NCBI GenBank assembly: GCA_032871835.1
Contig: CM065295.1
Span: 85,615,819 to 85,679,818 of the forward strand
Direction: 5' to 3'
Source of the DNA: Dipteronia dyeriana
Lineage: Eukaryota; Streptophyta; Magnoliopsida; Sapindales; Sapindaceae
DNA: 64,000 bases
In this document: positions 20,691-31,324 of the stretch, piece after piece
Layout: every line of letters begins with the position of its first letter
Numbering within the stretch: position 1 is the first letter of the stretch
The notes under the pieces: model-generated
Database searches by the model: none
Seen by the model: the letters and a program-made list of their open reading frames with translations, nothing else
What the model was told of the DNA's origin: nothing
Translations under genes and position numbers: made by a program

Positions 20691-21240
20691 TGAAAGCGTA
20701 ACAAGAATTAGACCGATGTCTAAATTCTACTGAAAACTGGAATCCACTAGAATAAAGTTAAACTTCTTAAGTTTTTTATTGAATTAATAAGATGTCTCAG
20801 CCTTTCGGCTTACAAGGCTATTTAAAGCGAAAAAGCTCTAACCCGAATCCTTGTTGGACAAGAAACGGAATTACATACCAAAAACTGCCATAAATAACGA
20901 AATCACAAAAGTTACGGAAATAAAATATACTAACGACCATAAATAAACCGGAATTAACGGTAGACGATTCTGGCTTGTCAAAGTCAACTTATGACAAAAA
21001 TGGAAATTTCCCAAAAAGGAAATAATTGCGATTTCGGGGCCTAAATGATGGAATTTGGCCAAAAAAAGTCGTGCCGCAACACCAAATGTGTTGAATTCTG
21101 AAGATCTCGCCGATTCCCTTCAATTAAGGTCGTTTAATCTTGCATTTAGGATGGTTCCACCAAGTCATGTATGACTCAGCCACTTGTTCTACATCATAGT
21201 CACTGATATCATAATAACAATGGTATTACTCTTAAAAAAA
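20691..21240. other. Unclassified, more GC-balanced stretch, possibly an LTR remnant
   Basis: Base composition differs from the AT-rich surroundings. The text (TCTGACGCAGTGAAAGCGTA, AACAAGAATTAGACCGATG) resembles retrotransposon LTR sequence, but I find no TG…CA pair, primer site or second copy in the window. The minus ORF at 20871-21062 shows no family signature. Left unassigned. Confidence 0.25.
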
Positions 21241-21499
21241 AATTAGTGAAAATAATGTGTATCTGTAATTTTATTCATTTTGTTCATGTGTGATATAGTA
21301 AAAATGTTATATTAATGTTTATATATAATTGCATAACGGATGAGTTTAAATACAAATTTAACAATATTCTTATAAAAAAAACAGTAATCTTGTACAAAAA
21401 AAAAACGCCTTATTAAAACTAATAACACTTTGATAATTCATATCTTAGCACTTCTGTTACACTAACAATTGTATTAATAGTAATGATTTCAATCATAGT

Positions 21500-21660
21500 A
21501 ATTAGGGGTGGGTTCAGTTCAATTTGATTTTGGAAAAAACCGAACTGAACCGAAAATATTTCGGTTCACCCAAAATTGAACCAGATTGAACCGAATAAGA
21601 TTTGATAACTGAAATCGATTCGGTTCGGTTCATTTCGGTTTTAGGCCTAATGGGTCTGAT
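21500..21660. mobile_element. Fragment of a small DNA transposon with CGGTTCGGTT repeats
   Basis: TTAGGGGTGGGTTCAG followed by palindromic ACCGAACTGAACCGAAA and GATTCGGTTCGGTTC is typical of hAT-like miniature elements in plants. A right end and target duplication were not identified. Confidence 0.4.
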
Positions 21661-22351
21661 GGCCTTAAAGATTCCTTTTAATATGTTTTCAAATTTAATA
21701 GATTATTGGATACTAATTTTAGCCATTTGAATAGCCCAAATTTAAAATTAAAAAAAAAAAAAACAAATCAAACATACCTAAGTACCTAACAAATCCATTC
21801 CAAAATATTAAAAAAAAAAAAACCTATCAATACAGTTCAAACTCCAAAATAAAAGTTAATAATAGTACTACATTACATATTTCATAATAATACATCCAAA
21901 TATAAATGATCCAAACTTGGAGACCAAAGCCACATAGTGGAACCGTCAGATAGATCCAAGATAAGTCACTCAGACTTGAACTTTGCTCTAAGGTCTCCAG
22001 ATCTGGGTCACTACTCCCATTCCCCTCCATTGAACCCACATTATGATCAATCTCCATCTATTCACAATTTCACGTACAAATAAAAAATAAAAATAAGTAA
22101 TTAGACACACACAAATACACAGATAAAATATGAGATAAAATATAAGTAATTAGACACAAACATAAGAAGTTTCAGTTAATTCCCAATTTCAGTTTCAGTT
22201 TGTGTTGAGCATTTTGGTGTTTTTTTTAAATTTTTACCTGTTTCAATTTTATTCCTAGAACTCCATAAGGACATGAAAACAGACCACTAAACTCATCTCT
22301 CTCTCAATCTGAGTAGTGACAACCATATATATACATCAATCAGTATAACTA
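21661..22351. other. AT-rich intergenic DNA
   Basis: Contains poly(A) runs at about 21750 and 21810 and a repeated phrase ATAAGTAATTAGACACA (about 22092 and 22142). The minus ORF 21827-22057 (DPDLETLEQSS…) is short with no recognised family. No gene called. Confidence 0.4.
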
Positions 22352-22352
22352 A

Positions 22353-22405
<53 letters not shown>
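22352..22405. repeat. (TA)n microsatellite
   Basis: Uninterrupted TA dinucleotides for about 50 bp. Confidence 0.95.
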
Positions 22406-22406
<1 letters not shown>

Positions 22407-22446
22407 GGTAATATGAGAATTTATTATTATGTTCTTAAAAAAAGGG

Positions 22447-22784
22447 TTATTATGATTTTAGTCCCTGTTATTTGTGTTTATTTGGGTTTAATCCACTAGT
22501 TTTTTGATTTACTTAATTCAGTCCAGTATTTCTCAGACAATACATAATCTAGTCCTTTCCGTCCAATTTCGTTTATTTTTCGATGACTTTCGTTAGGTCA
22601 AAGGGGCATTATGGAAAATTCGATTATTGCTTCTAGAAGCTTTTCTGAAAGAAGGGGGTAAAATTATGAATTTCACTAATTTTTTAATTAAATTAATATA
22701 TTTAAGTAAATTATATATATATTTAAGTAAATTATATATATATATAAAACAGAAATAAAAAACTAAAAATCCTAATCTTCTTTT

Positions 22785-22875
<91 letters not shown>

Positions 22876-23283
22876 AGCCTCACCATCTCTTTCATCTCCT
22901 TCCCTTCATCTTCTTCAACCCCATCCCGATCCATAGCAAATTTTGGTTCATCTCCAGCAAAGCTTCCATCGGTTCCCACCACATCAATCATCACACCATC
23001 ATCCCATCTCCAATCACCAAACCCTAACCCTCAAATCCAACCACCCAAACCCAAATCCAAACACAAACCCAGCTCCAACCAAAACAAAACCGACTGGAGC
23101 AGCAATGAAGAGGAGACGATGACCAGAAGTAGCGATGGCGATGGCGATGGCGATGGCGACCCGATCTCTCTCTCTTATTCTTCTTATTCTTCTTCTTCTT
23201 CTTATTCTTCTTCTTCTTTCTCGGCTGGTTTTGGTTTGATGAGATCAGATCAGGGGGTGATTTTGGTTTGATGAGATTTCGGT

Positions 23284-23317
<34 letters not shown>

Positions 23318-24150
23318 GAAGAATTTACAGAGATGAAAAGAGAGAAGATGAAGTTTGTATTTTAAGAAAAAGATGAAATTGAGGGTTCTGGGTTTCATTG
23401 ATTGAAATTCGAGTTGTTGTGGGTTGTTGTCTGTTGTGTTGGGGTTCTGGGTTTCATTGAATTGATTTTGTGTTGTTGTGGGTTGTTGTGAGTTCTGTGT
23501 TAGGGTTCTGGGTTTCATTGAATTCGATTTGTGATTTTGTGTTAATGTAAAAATAGTGAAGATTTTTGGTAGATGTGATTGTGTTAATAGAAATTGTTAA
23601 AAAAAATTGTAGATCTTGTTTTACTAAAAAATTAGTGAAGATGAAGTTATTGTTAGTTCTGGTTTTATTCAATTTACTGAAATGAACTGAAAAACATTTC
23701 TGGAAAACTCAATGAATATGTTTGAGATGGTGTTGGACAGTTGAGGCGATCCATATATTTTTTTGTTTTAAAATTCTTTTTAAATTTTTATTTTTGTTTT
23801 TAAATTTAAGTAAAAAATAAAAAATGAATTATCTCCACCGTTCATTTTTTAGATGGACGGTGGAGATCATCTTTTTTATTTAATAATAATAATAATAATA
23901 ATTTATATTTAGTTTTTTAAATTTAAATGTAATTTGTTTTTTATTTTTTTTATTTAATTAAATATAAAATTATCATATTACCCTTCATTAGAAACCATCA
24001 AAGGGTATTTCAATCATTTCACTCCCTGACGATGGCAATCCGTTTCTTTCCATGGAATATCTAACAGAAGGATTAAAGTTAGTAATTTAAAAAACTAGTG
24101 AACTAAACCTAGATAAACGCAAACTAGAGGGATTAAAATCTTAATATCTC
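22447..24150. mobile_element. 1.7-kb long-TIR element with a proline/serine-rich insert
   Basis: The left end (TTTTAGTCCCTGTTATTTGT, 22457 on) is repeated inverted at the right end (about 24064-24150), with about 75-80% identity over roughly 90 bases including CACTAGTTTTTT. Inside are (CT)n and (TA)n at 22787-22873, a stretch of more normal composition at 22875-23270 that reads as a Ser/Pro-rich peptide with GATGGC repeats (23134-23158), a (GA)n run at 23286-23313, and three copies of a GGGTTCTGGGTTTCATTGAA phrase (about 23380-23521). No transposase. The inner stretch could be captured host sequence; I cannot identify its source. Confidence 0.6.
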
Positions 24151-24407
24151 TAAAAAAATGAAGATCGAAATTTTTATCACATGATCTTTATCACATGGTA
24201 CCAGTATAACAAGAAGTATAACTAATGAATTGATTTAATTATTTAGTGGTAAATGTCTCGATCTCCGTGATCTGTTCCAAATATACACTAACATATAAAT
24301 ACAATAACATATATGTACTAACATGTATAAATACACTAACATATATATACAACTATACACTAACAACAGAAAGAAAAACTAACTTTTGAAGCTTTGAAGA
24401 AAGCTAA

Positions 24408-24720
24408 GGTCCCGTCCTGTAGCTGTTTTTCATTCCGTTTTTGTTTTTATTTTTCTAAAACGATTTCGAAAACGCGTTCGTTAACCGTTTTTCATTTTAT
24501 TTTCGAAAAAAAAAAAAAACAAAATCAGTGTTAAAAGTAAAAGATTTGAAAAACACAAAATACTTGTTTTTCGTTTTTCATTTTTGTTTTTCATTTTGTT
24601 TTTCACTTTTTTTTATATTAAAAAAAATATTAAACTATTAATTATACTGTTATGCGTTTAATATAACTAGTAACTTGGACAAGACGGAACAAGATTTTTA
24701 AATTATCAAAGTGCCCCTCT

Positions 24721-24753
<33 letters not shown>

Positions 24754-25437
24754 TATAATTACATTAATATATATATTATATATAATATTATAATATATAT
24801 ATATATATTACTATATAATATATATATATATATATATATGTATATTAATACTATATATATTATGATATAAATATATAATAATATATTATATAGTATATAT
24901 ATATAATATCAAATATTATATATTTACATGTATTATTATATATAAAAATGTAATATAAAAATATAAAAAATATAATATTTTTTAATATATAAAAGAACAT
25001 ATATATTATTACTATAATATATACAATTATATTTTTATTATATAATATATATATATTATAATTATTTATTTATAATTTAAGAGTTTAGTTTTGATTAATT
25101 CATTTTTTTGATATGTTTTTTTGAATTAATTTTTGATGTGTTACTTTTGTTTAATTTAAAAATTACAATACAAAATTTATATTGGTTAATTATTTAATCA
25201 ATTTATTTATAGTTGTAATAATATTAAACAAAATACTAAAATTGATATTTCAATTTTTGATAGTTTTCGGTTAACCTACCAAATGCGTTTTTTCCGTTTT
25301 CATTTTTAAAATATAGCTTTAAGTATTTTCTACCAGACGCGTTTTCAAAAATCGAAAATGAAACCAAAAAATACTGTTTTCATTTTCATTTTTATTTTTA
25401 AAAAACAGCGACCGAAAAACGTTTACAGGACGGGCCC
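24408..25437. mobile_element. PIF/Harbinger-like non-autonomous element
   Basis: The inverted ends GGTCCCGTCCTGTAGCTG (24408) and the complement of ACAGGACGGGCCC (25437) are flanked by TAA on both sides (24405-24407 and 25438-25440), the 3-bp TWA target duplication of PIF/Harbinger elements. Subterminal TTTTCATTTTTGTTTT runs with ACGCGTT sites occur in inverted orientation at both ends. The centre (24720-25080) is (TA)n-rich. 1,030 bp, no transposase. Confidence 0.75.
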
Positions 25438-25440
25438 TAA

Positions 25441-25998
25441 ATCAACCGATCGGACAAGCTGAACCTTTGAAGCTTTGAAGTTTTGAAGTTTTGAAGTTTG
25501 AAGCTTGTCTCGTTAAAGCAGATCGGACGAGCTAAAGAAAATTATTTCTTAAATTGCATGATTCTGGCCATAGATCTCTAAGCATTAGCTCGTTCAATTT
25601 TTGACCAAATTTCAAAAGAAGATTTAGAGTTGGTTACCTGGCCAAGAACACTTGGAGACAGGTTGAGAAGATCCAACTCATTTATCAGTCTTTTTTCAAC
25701 TGAAGAACTTGGGATTCTCTTGTTGTTCTATAATGTGACCGAAACGAACCGTGATAAGCTTTGGAGGAGGTGTTTTCTCTCCAGTGATGAAGCCTTCGGG
25801 ATCCAAAGCTTCAATAGCTGTTAAAATTTGTGTTTTCTAGTAAATGTAGTTAGTATGATCTAGCTTCACGGTAAGATTAAGACTTAGAGTTTTTGCTTGA
25901 GAAGAAAAATCCATGGTTTTGGTAGGTACGAAGAAATGTTGTGTGATTCAGTTGAAGAAGAATCGTTGGATCGATTTTTAGCTATTGACGTTAGTTAA
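25441..25998. other. Probable internal remnant adjoining the copia LTR at 26013
   Basis: Contains a small repeat of TTTGAAG(C/T)TTTGAAG at 25466-25503. The ORF at 25630-25824 has no recognised family. If the LTR at 26013 is a minus-strand 5' LTR, this is what is left of that element's leader and first coding region, but I see no gag motif on the minus strand. Confidence 0.3.
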
Positions 25999-26012
25999 GA
26001 GCTCTGATATCA

Positions 26013-26445
26013 TGAAGAAAGAACAAAAATAGAGTAGAAGATGATGAGAGCACTCCAGGTGTTTGATAAAATGATTCAAAGAAAACAGAAAAAAGGCAAA
26101 ATCGCCTTTGATGACTCTAAAGCTTTTGTGGTAATTTTATTGAATATTTTCGTTGCTTGAATATAGAAATGAAGATACAATTAGATATTTATATTACTCT
26201 TAGGCTTCTGAAAAAAAAAATACAACTAACTTCCTGATGATTATGAGAACTAACCAATAAGAAGCTGTCATATTAGCTTCTGTAACTAACTACTGAAATT
26301 CTGTTAACTTCTTCCTGTTTCTTCTTTTCTAAGCCAACTATGCTTTCCTTTCTTTCGATAAATTTCGGAATCATGCTTTATATCAGTTGTCCATATTGCT
26401 AGACTAGATTACTAATTCTTTCTAATATCATCTCTTCTTTCTTCA
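26013..26445 (-). mobile_element. Copia-type LTR with adjacent primer-binding site
   Basis: The candidate LTR begins TGAAGAAAGAAC and ends TTCTTTCTTCA, so its ends are inverted copies. Immediately left, GAGCTCTGATATCA (25999-26012) is the complement of TGATATCAGAGCTC, one change from the initiator-Met primer site TGGTATCAGAGC of plant copia elements. This places a minus-strand 5' LTR here. No partner LTR or pol genes were found, so it is a relic. Confidence 0.6.
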
Positions 26446-27016
26446 CAACATGAGCCGATTCTATCTCCTCTTCTTTGAGATGGACTTTCAAGTTCCTCTG
26501 TTCTTGCTTAATATATAGATGTTGGCATTTTGTCAAACAGCTAGGTGTTTTCATCAAACACTCTGCATTTCTTCAATATGTAATGTACTACTTCTCAAAA
26601 AACATAAAAATATAAAAAACTATGGAAATCTAACACAGTAAAGAAAAAAATTGAATTGTATATTAATCAGGAAAGCAAAACTGAAACAGACTAGTACGTG
26701 AATTTGTTCATTATTATGTGATTCTACAACAAAGTTTTATCTTTTTGTAATTTGCCTACAATACACTTCGGATACATTGGTTTTATCCACGATGATTTAA
26801 GATAAGAATATAAAGGATATATATTAGAGACTAGACATCTATCAAAAACAATAACTATAATAATACAAAGTTTGTGACAAAATACGAAAAGATCAACATT
26901 TTATTCTCACTTATTAATATATAATCATAAATAGCCCTAAAATTAAGGGAGTATACAAAAATGTCATTTCTCAATAACTTTTTTTAGTTTTATCAAAGAG
27001 AAATTATTTTAGACAA
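26446..27016. other. AT-rich DNA left of the gypsy element
   Basis: No gene recognised. AACATTTTATTCTCACTTATTAAT near 26897 closely matches AACATTTTATTCTAACTTATTAAT near 36603 in the 3' flank of the BBE-like gene, with one difference in 24 bases. This may be a trace of another block end or chance in AT-rich DNA. Confidence 0.35.
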
Positions 27017-28467
27017 TGATAACGTTAGAATTGCATATATTTTATACCCTTTCTTTCATAATTTCTTGCTTTGTTTTGAGTTAAACTTGTGCTTTTTATG
27101 TGTCTTTTGTTAGTTTTCAGTTAATCGAGTCTTAGGAGCTAAATGAAAGAAAATGGAAGGTTTCCGATCAATCTCGAAAAGTCTACCTCAGCAGATGAGT
27201 CAAGTTCGAAGAATAAACTGTATCAGCTCAGTGAAAATTAGGTGTCAAGCCTTATATGGTTGGAAAGGTACGGATGTTAGCTTTCAGGGGAATTTCACGG
27301 CTCGCAATTTCGAGTTTTCTATACTAAGTTATGGTGATTTTACTATTCAAAAGTCAATACAGAAATTATGAGTGTGAATTCGAGAAACCATTTGTTACGG
27401 GCTGCCAATCTTGGAGGGAAGGCCTTGGACGAATTCTTTATGTTTTTACCGTTAATGAATGCCTAAATTTATATTTTAATTCAATTAAATAGTTGATCCT
27501 AATCACTCAAGGATTAGTTGTAATTGGGTTAATATGAAGATTGTAAGATTGTATTTCCTATTCGGGATCGCTTTAACTTGGATTTATTGGAGGTGGATTA
27601 TGACACTTCAAGGAGATCTAACTTATACCTATTTAAGAGAGAAAACTCCAACAGCAATTGGTGATTGAAGAGAGAGGCAGAAGGTTGAAGAATTGAAGAT
27701 TTTCTTCAGCAAAACTTCTCGAGTTTTATCTTTCTTTTTCGTTTTCTTTTATGTTTTCTCATAGGATTGTAACCATGACTATGAGGAACTAACTTTCTTT
27801 GCTAGGGCTATGATGTAGCCTAGCCATGAATGCTCAATTATGTTAGTTAATGTTAATTCATATTCTTCCATGTTGAGTATTTATTATTACGCTTAATGCT
27901 TTTGAATGTTTGGCCAACATTTAGTTGATTTGATGCTAGATTTTGACAATAATGTGGAATTTAGATTATTGCTTCTTGTAATAGATGTCATAATTTACAT
28001 CACTTGACAGGAATGTATGAGCATGAATTGTGTGGTTTCTTGAAGATTTCCAAAGAATTTAATGGGTTCTTGTTATCTTAATTCCATTGCTAGGAATAGA
28101 GTGGTTTGGTAATTAGGAATACTTTCGATATTGCCAAGAATGGAATATTGAATAAATTATGGAAAATCGACTATCAACATGCGGAATAATTAGGATTAAC
28201 ATGCTAAAGGAATTGAGTGGAATTGGCTACGATGAAATCAAAAGCTCTAGTACTTCAACCTATGGAATTTCTCTACATCTTTGACTGCTTCTTTTATTTA
28301 TTTTCTTTAGTTAACCTAAATCTCAAGTCTCAACATTCGATTGTTCAAATAAAGTTTTGGGTTAATTATAATCGGTAGTTAATAAATTAATCACTCTTCG
28401 TGGGAATGATACTCTACTTACTTCCAAACTATTTGTCTGATTCGTAAACTTATGAAATCTGCCAACA
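27017..28467 (+). repeat. 5' LTR of the gypsy element
   Basis: TG…CA-bounded, 1,451 bp. It contains a short ORF (27153-27371) that is repeated with changes in the 3' LTR; it is transcribed LTR sequence, not a recognised protein. Confidence 0.9.
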
Positions 28468-28555
28468 AATTTTTGGCACCGCTACCGTGAAGTGTTTTAA
28501 TTTTTATTAATATCGATATAAATTGATTCATATTTTAATTTGAATCTTTTTTAGT

Positions 28556-29377
28556 TTGTTTTATTTTATTGATTTTTTTTCCAGGAACTTTACCAATTAC
28601 ATAAGTTTTGGGAGACGTTCGTTGAATCTTGAGCTTATACCATTAGATCCTGAAATCGAACGAACGCTTCGTAAGTTTACCAGGCTAAATCAAGCAAAGA
28701 CAAAGAAGGGAATCTTGCAAGAATCATCAAATATGGCTGACCAAGAGAAACCGAAACTATTGTGGAACTATTCCACGCCCTCTGTAGAAGCATCACCGTC
28801 GAGCATTCGTCGTCCAACCATTGAGACTAATAATTTTGAGATCAAGCCAGCCATAATTTCAATGATCCAACAATCATCCACTTTTTGTGGTTTACCTCAA
28901 AAAGATCCAAATAGTCATATCTCGACATTCCTGGAGATCTGCGACACATTCAAGTACAATGGAGTGACCAAGGATGCTATTCGCTTGGGACTTTTTCCTT
29001 TCTCATTAAAAGATAAAGCAAAGACGTGGTTGAACTCTCAACCACCCAATTCAACTACATGGGATGATTTAGCTAAGAAATTTTTGGCTAAATTCTTTCC
29101 TTCATTGAAAACTGTAAAACTCAGGAATGAAATCATGTCTTTGGCTCACCTTGCCATGGAATCTTTTTATGAAGCATGGAAAAGATACAAAGAGATGCTT
29201 AGGAAGTGTCCACATCATGAGCTACCCACATGGATGCAAGTTCAATCATTCTATAATGGGATGAATAATACATATAAATTAATGATTGATGTTGCAGCTG
29301 GAGGAGCGTTAATGGGAAAAACAGAGGCCGATGCTTATAATTTGCCGGAAGTGATGGCATCTAATAGCTACCAATAG
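28556..29377 (+). CDS. Gypsy gag polyprotein, N-terminal part
   Basis: A Retrotrans_gag domain: FEIKPAIISMIQ, FCGLPQKDPNSHISTFLEIC, GLFPFSLKDKAKTWL, TTWDDLAKKFLAKFFP, MESFYEAWKRYKEMLRKCPH and VQSFYNGMNNT are conserved blocks of plant gypsy gag that packages element RNA in the cytoplasm. The likely start is ATG 28733 (MADQEKPK), shortly before the conserved part. The frame ends with TAG at 29375-29377, and a continuation follows at 29393-29749, so gag is broken by at least one stop. Confidence 0.88.
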   Translation: MFYFIDFFSRNFTNYISFGRRSLNLELIPLDPEIERTLRKFTRLNQAKTKKGILQESSNMADQEKPKLLWNYSTPSVEASPSSIRRPTIETNNFEIKPAIISMIQQSSTFCGLPQKDPNSHISTFLEICDTFKYNGVTKDAIRLGLFPFSLKDKAKTWLNSQPPNSTTWDDLAKKFLAKFFPSLKTVKLRNEIMSLAHLAMESFYEAWKRYKEMLRKCPHHELPTWMQVQSFYNGMNNTYKLMIDVAAGGALMGKTEADAYNLPEVMASNSYQ

Positions 29378-29392
29378 CCTAACGATAGATCA

Positions 29393-29749
29393 ATGCCAAA
29401 GAAAGCTGGAATTCATGAGATTGACTCCATAACCACGTTATCAGTGCAAATTTCTACACTTTCTAAACAACTTGGTAATTTTAATATGAATGCTATTCAA
29501 TCTACTAATTTAAGTTGTGAATTTTATACAGGACATCATCTTAGCAGTGAATGTGGCGTAGGGAATCCATTTGCAGCACCTTCTGAGCAAGTGAACCAAG
29601 TTTCTGACTTCAATCGACAACGGTATAATCCTTATTCCAACACCTATAACCCAGGTGGAGGAACCACCCAAATTTATCATGGAGCAATAACTAGAATGTT
29701 CATAGACCTCCACCTGATTTCCCATCACAAGAGAAGAAGAAAGGATTAG
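29393..29749 (+). pseudogene. Gypsy gag, C-terminal continuation
   Basis: Begins KKAGIHEIDSITTLSVQIST and reaches CEFYTGHHLSSEC, the place of the C-x2-C-x3-GH-x4-C nucleocapsid knuckle. Here the first Cys pair is incomplete: C…F-Y-T-GHHLSSEC. YNPYSNTYNPG follows, as in related gag proteins. The frame is broken near 29749 and degenerates to 30330. Confidence 0.75.
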
Positions 29750-30333
29750 AGGACATAATTACTTAGCTTGCCGAAAACTTGAACACTCTCTCCGTCAATA
29801 CAAATCAGTTTATGAGCAAAACTGAGATGACTCTTCAGAACCAAGCCGTTTCTATCCAAAATTTAGAGGTTCAAAAGGGGCAACTAGCTATTGCACTGAC
29901 GGGAAGAGAAAAGGGAACTTTGCCGAGCCAAACTAAAGTTAACCCGAAAAATTAGGAACATGTGATGGCGAGATAACTCTTCAAAATGGGAGGCCAATAA
30001 AAATCGTTGTGGACTTGGATGAAGAGAAGAGAGCACAACAAAAACCTGTAGAAAATTTTGCTGTAGAAAAATCTCAGCTGTTTATAGCACCATCACTGCC
30101 TCTGAAGGCTGCCACAACGGAAACCACCACAGAAAAAAACTACAGAAAATTTTTCTGTAACATTTAAAATTTTTGCTGCCAAAAAGCCACTCACAATTGT
30201 TGCCCCTATGAAGCCATATGTGCGGCCAATTTCGTTTCCGCAGCGTCTTTGAAAAAATAAAGGGGATGCACAATTTTGGAAATTTATTGATATCTTCAAG
30301 AAATTACAAATAAATATTCCCTTTGTTGATGCT

Positions 30334-30721
30334 TTGGATCAAATGCCGAATTATGCTAAATTCATGAAGGATATTCTATCAAAGAAGCGGAGATTAGGCG
30401 AACATGAGATGGTGAAATTATCTAAAGAGTGCAGTGCTATTTTGCAAAGGAAACTACCACCAAAGCTAAAAGATCCAGAGAGTTATTCTATACCTTGCAC
30501 TATTGGAACCACATATTTTGAAAAAGCTTTATGTGATTTTGGTTCTAGTATTAATTTGATGCCTTTTTTGTTGCTAAACATATTGGTTTGGGGGAGATTA
30601 AATCAACCACAATTTCTTTGCAGATGGCGGACAGGATAATCACATACTCGAGAGGCATAATTGAGGATGTTTTAGTTAAAGTTGATAAGCATATTTTTCC
30701 AACTGATTTTCTGATTTAGAT
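30334..30721 (+). pseudogene. Gypsy aspartic protease, N-terminal part
   Basis: PNYAKFMKDILSKKRRL, KLKDPESYSIPCTIGT and ALCDFGSSINLMP make up the start of the retroviral-type aspartic protease. The active-site triplet is D-F-G (LCDFGSS), where related elements usually have DLGAS or DSGAS. Reading shifts frame around 30600 and continues in the next ORF. Confidence 0.82.
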
Positions 30722-31324
30722 ATGGAAAAAGATGCTAAAACTCCTATTATTTTGGGCCGACCATTCCTAGCTACAGGAGGAGCTTTGATTGATGTTCAAA
30801 AAGGCTTACTAACTCTCATAGTTCAAGATGAACAAGTGGTGTTCAAAGTCTTTGATGCTACAGAGAATCCAACTAGTAAAGAAGCGTGTTTCGGAGCTGA
30901 TATTGTGAAACAAGTGGTGTTAGAAAATCTTTCAAAAGCCTCACTGAAATCAGTGGGAGATAGGAACCATACTGAAGCTTTACGACCAGCCACAACTAAG
31001 ATTTTACTGCCAATTGAAGATGCTCTAAGTCTCAAACAACAGCCTTTGTCGACACACTTGAAGTATGCCTACCAGAATATGAAGCCATACAAGGAGAGGA
31101 CCAAACTCTACCATGACAAGACCATTCAAAAGCAAGATGTGAAACCAGGTATAACAGTTCTTCTTGATAACTCACATTTGCATCTCTTTCTAGGAAAAAG
31201 AAAATCTAGGTGGATTGGTCCATTTCGAGTACAAAAAGCTTTACCTCATGGAATGGTGGAGATTAAGAACCTAAAAGATGGGTCAATATTCAAGATAAAA
31301 GGTCAATGGTTAAAACCATGCTAG
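30722..31324 (+). pseudogene. Chimeric ORF: protease end joined in frame to integrase C-terminus
   Basis: Residues 1-60 read TPIILGRPFLATGGALIDV, the second half of the gypsy protease. Around residues 95-115 is the pre-RT linker LPLKHLKYAY-like segment (PLSTHLKYAYQN). This runs without a stop into YKERTKLYHDK, LFLGKRKSRWIGPFRV and FKIKGQWLKPC, the integrase C-terminal (chromodomain-like) region of the same type of element. The reverse transcriptase, RNase H and catalytic integrase that should lie between are gone. The 200-residue frame is open, so the deletion left the two ends in frame. It cannot support transposition alone. Confidence 0.85.

Noticed and set aside
22593..23518. ORFs with long Tyr-Ile, Ser-Leu or Arg-Glu runs
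   Set aside because: Translations of (TA)n, (CT)n and (GA)n microsatellites in both strands; not credible proteins.
25630..25824. 64-residue plus-strand ORF beginning MVTWPRTLGD
   Set aside because: Short, no recognised family, lies where internal DNA of a minus-strand copia relic is expected.
27153..27371. ORF conserved in both gypsy LTRs (also 34782-35084)
   Set aside because: The copies are conserved because LTRs are duplicates. No family similarity, and the frame lengths differ.
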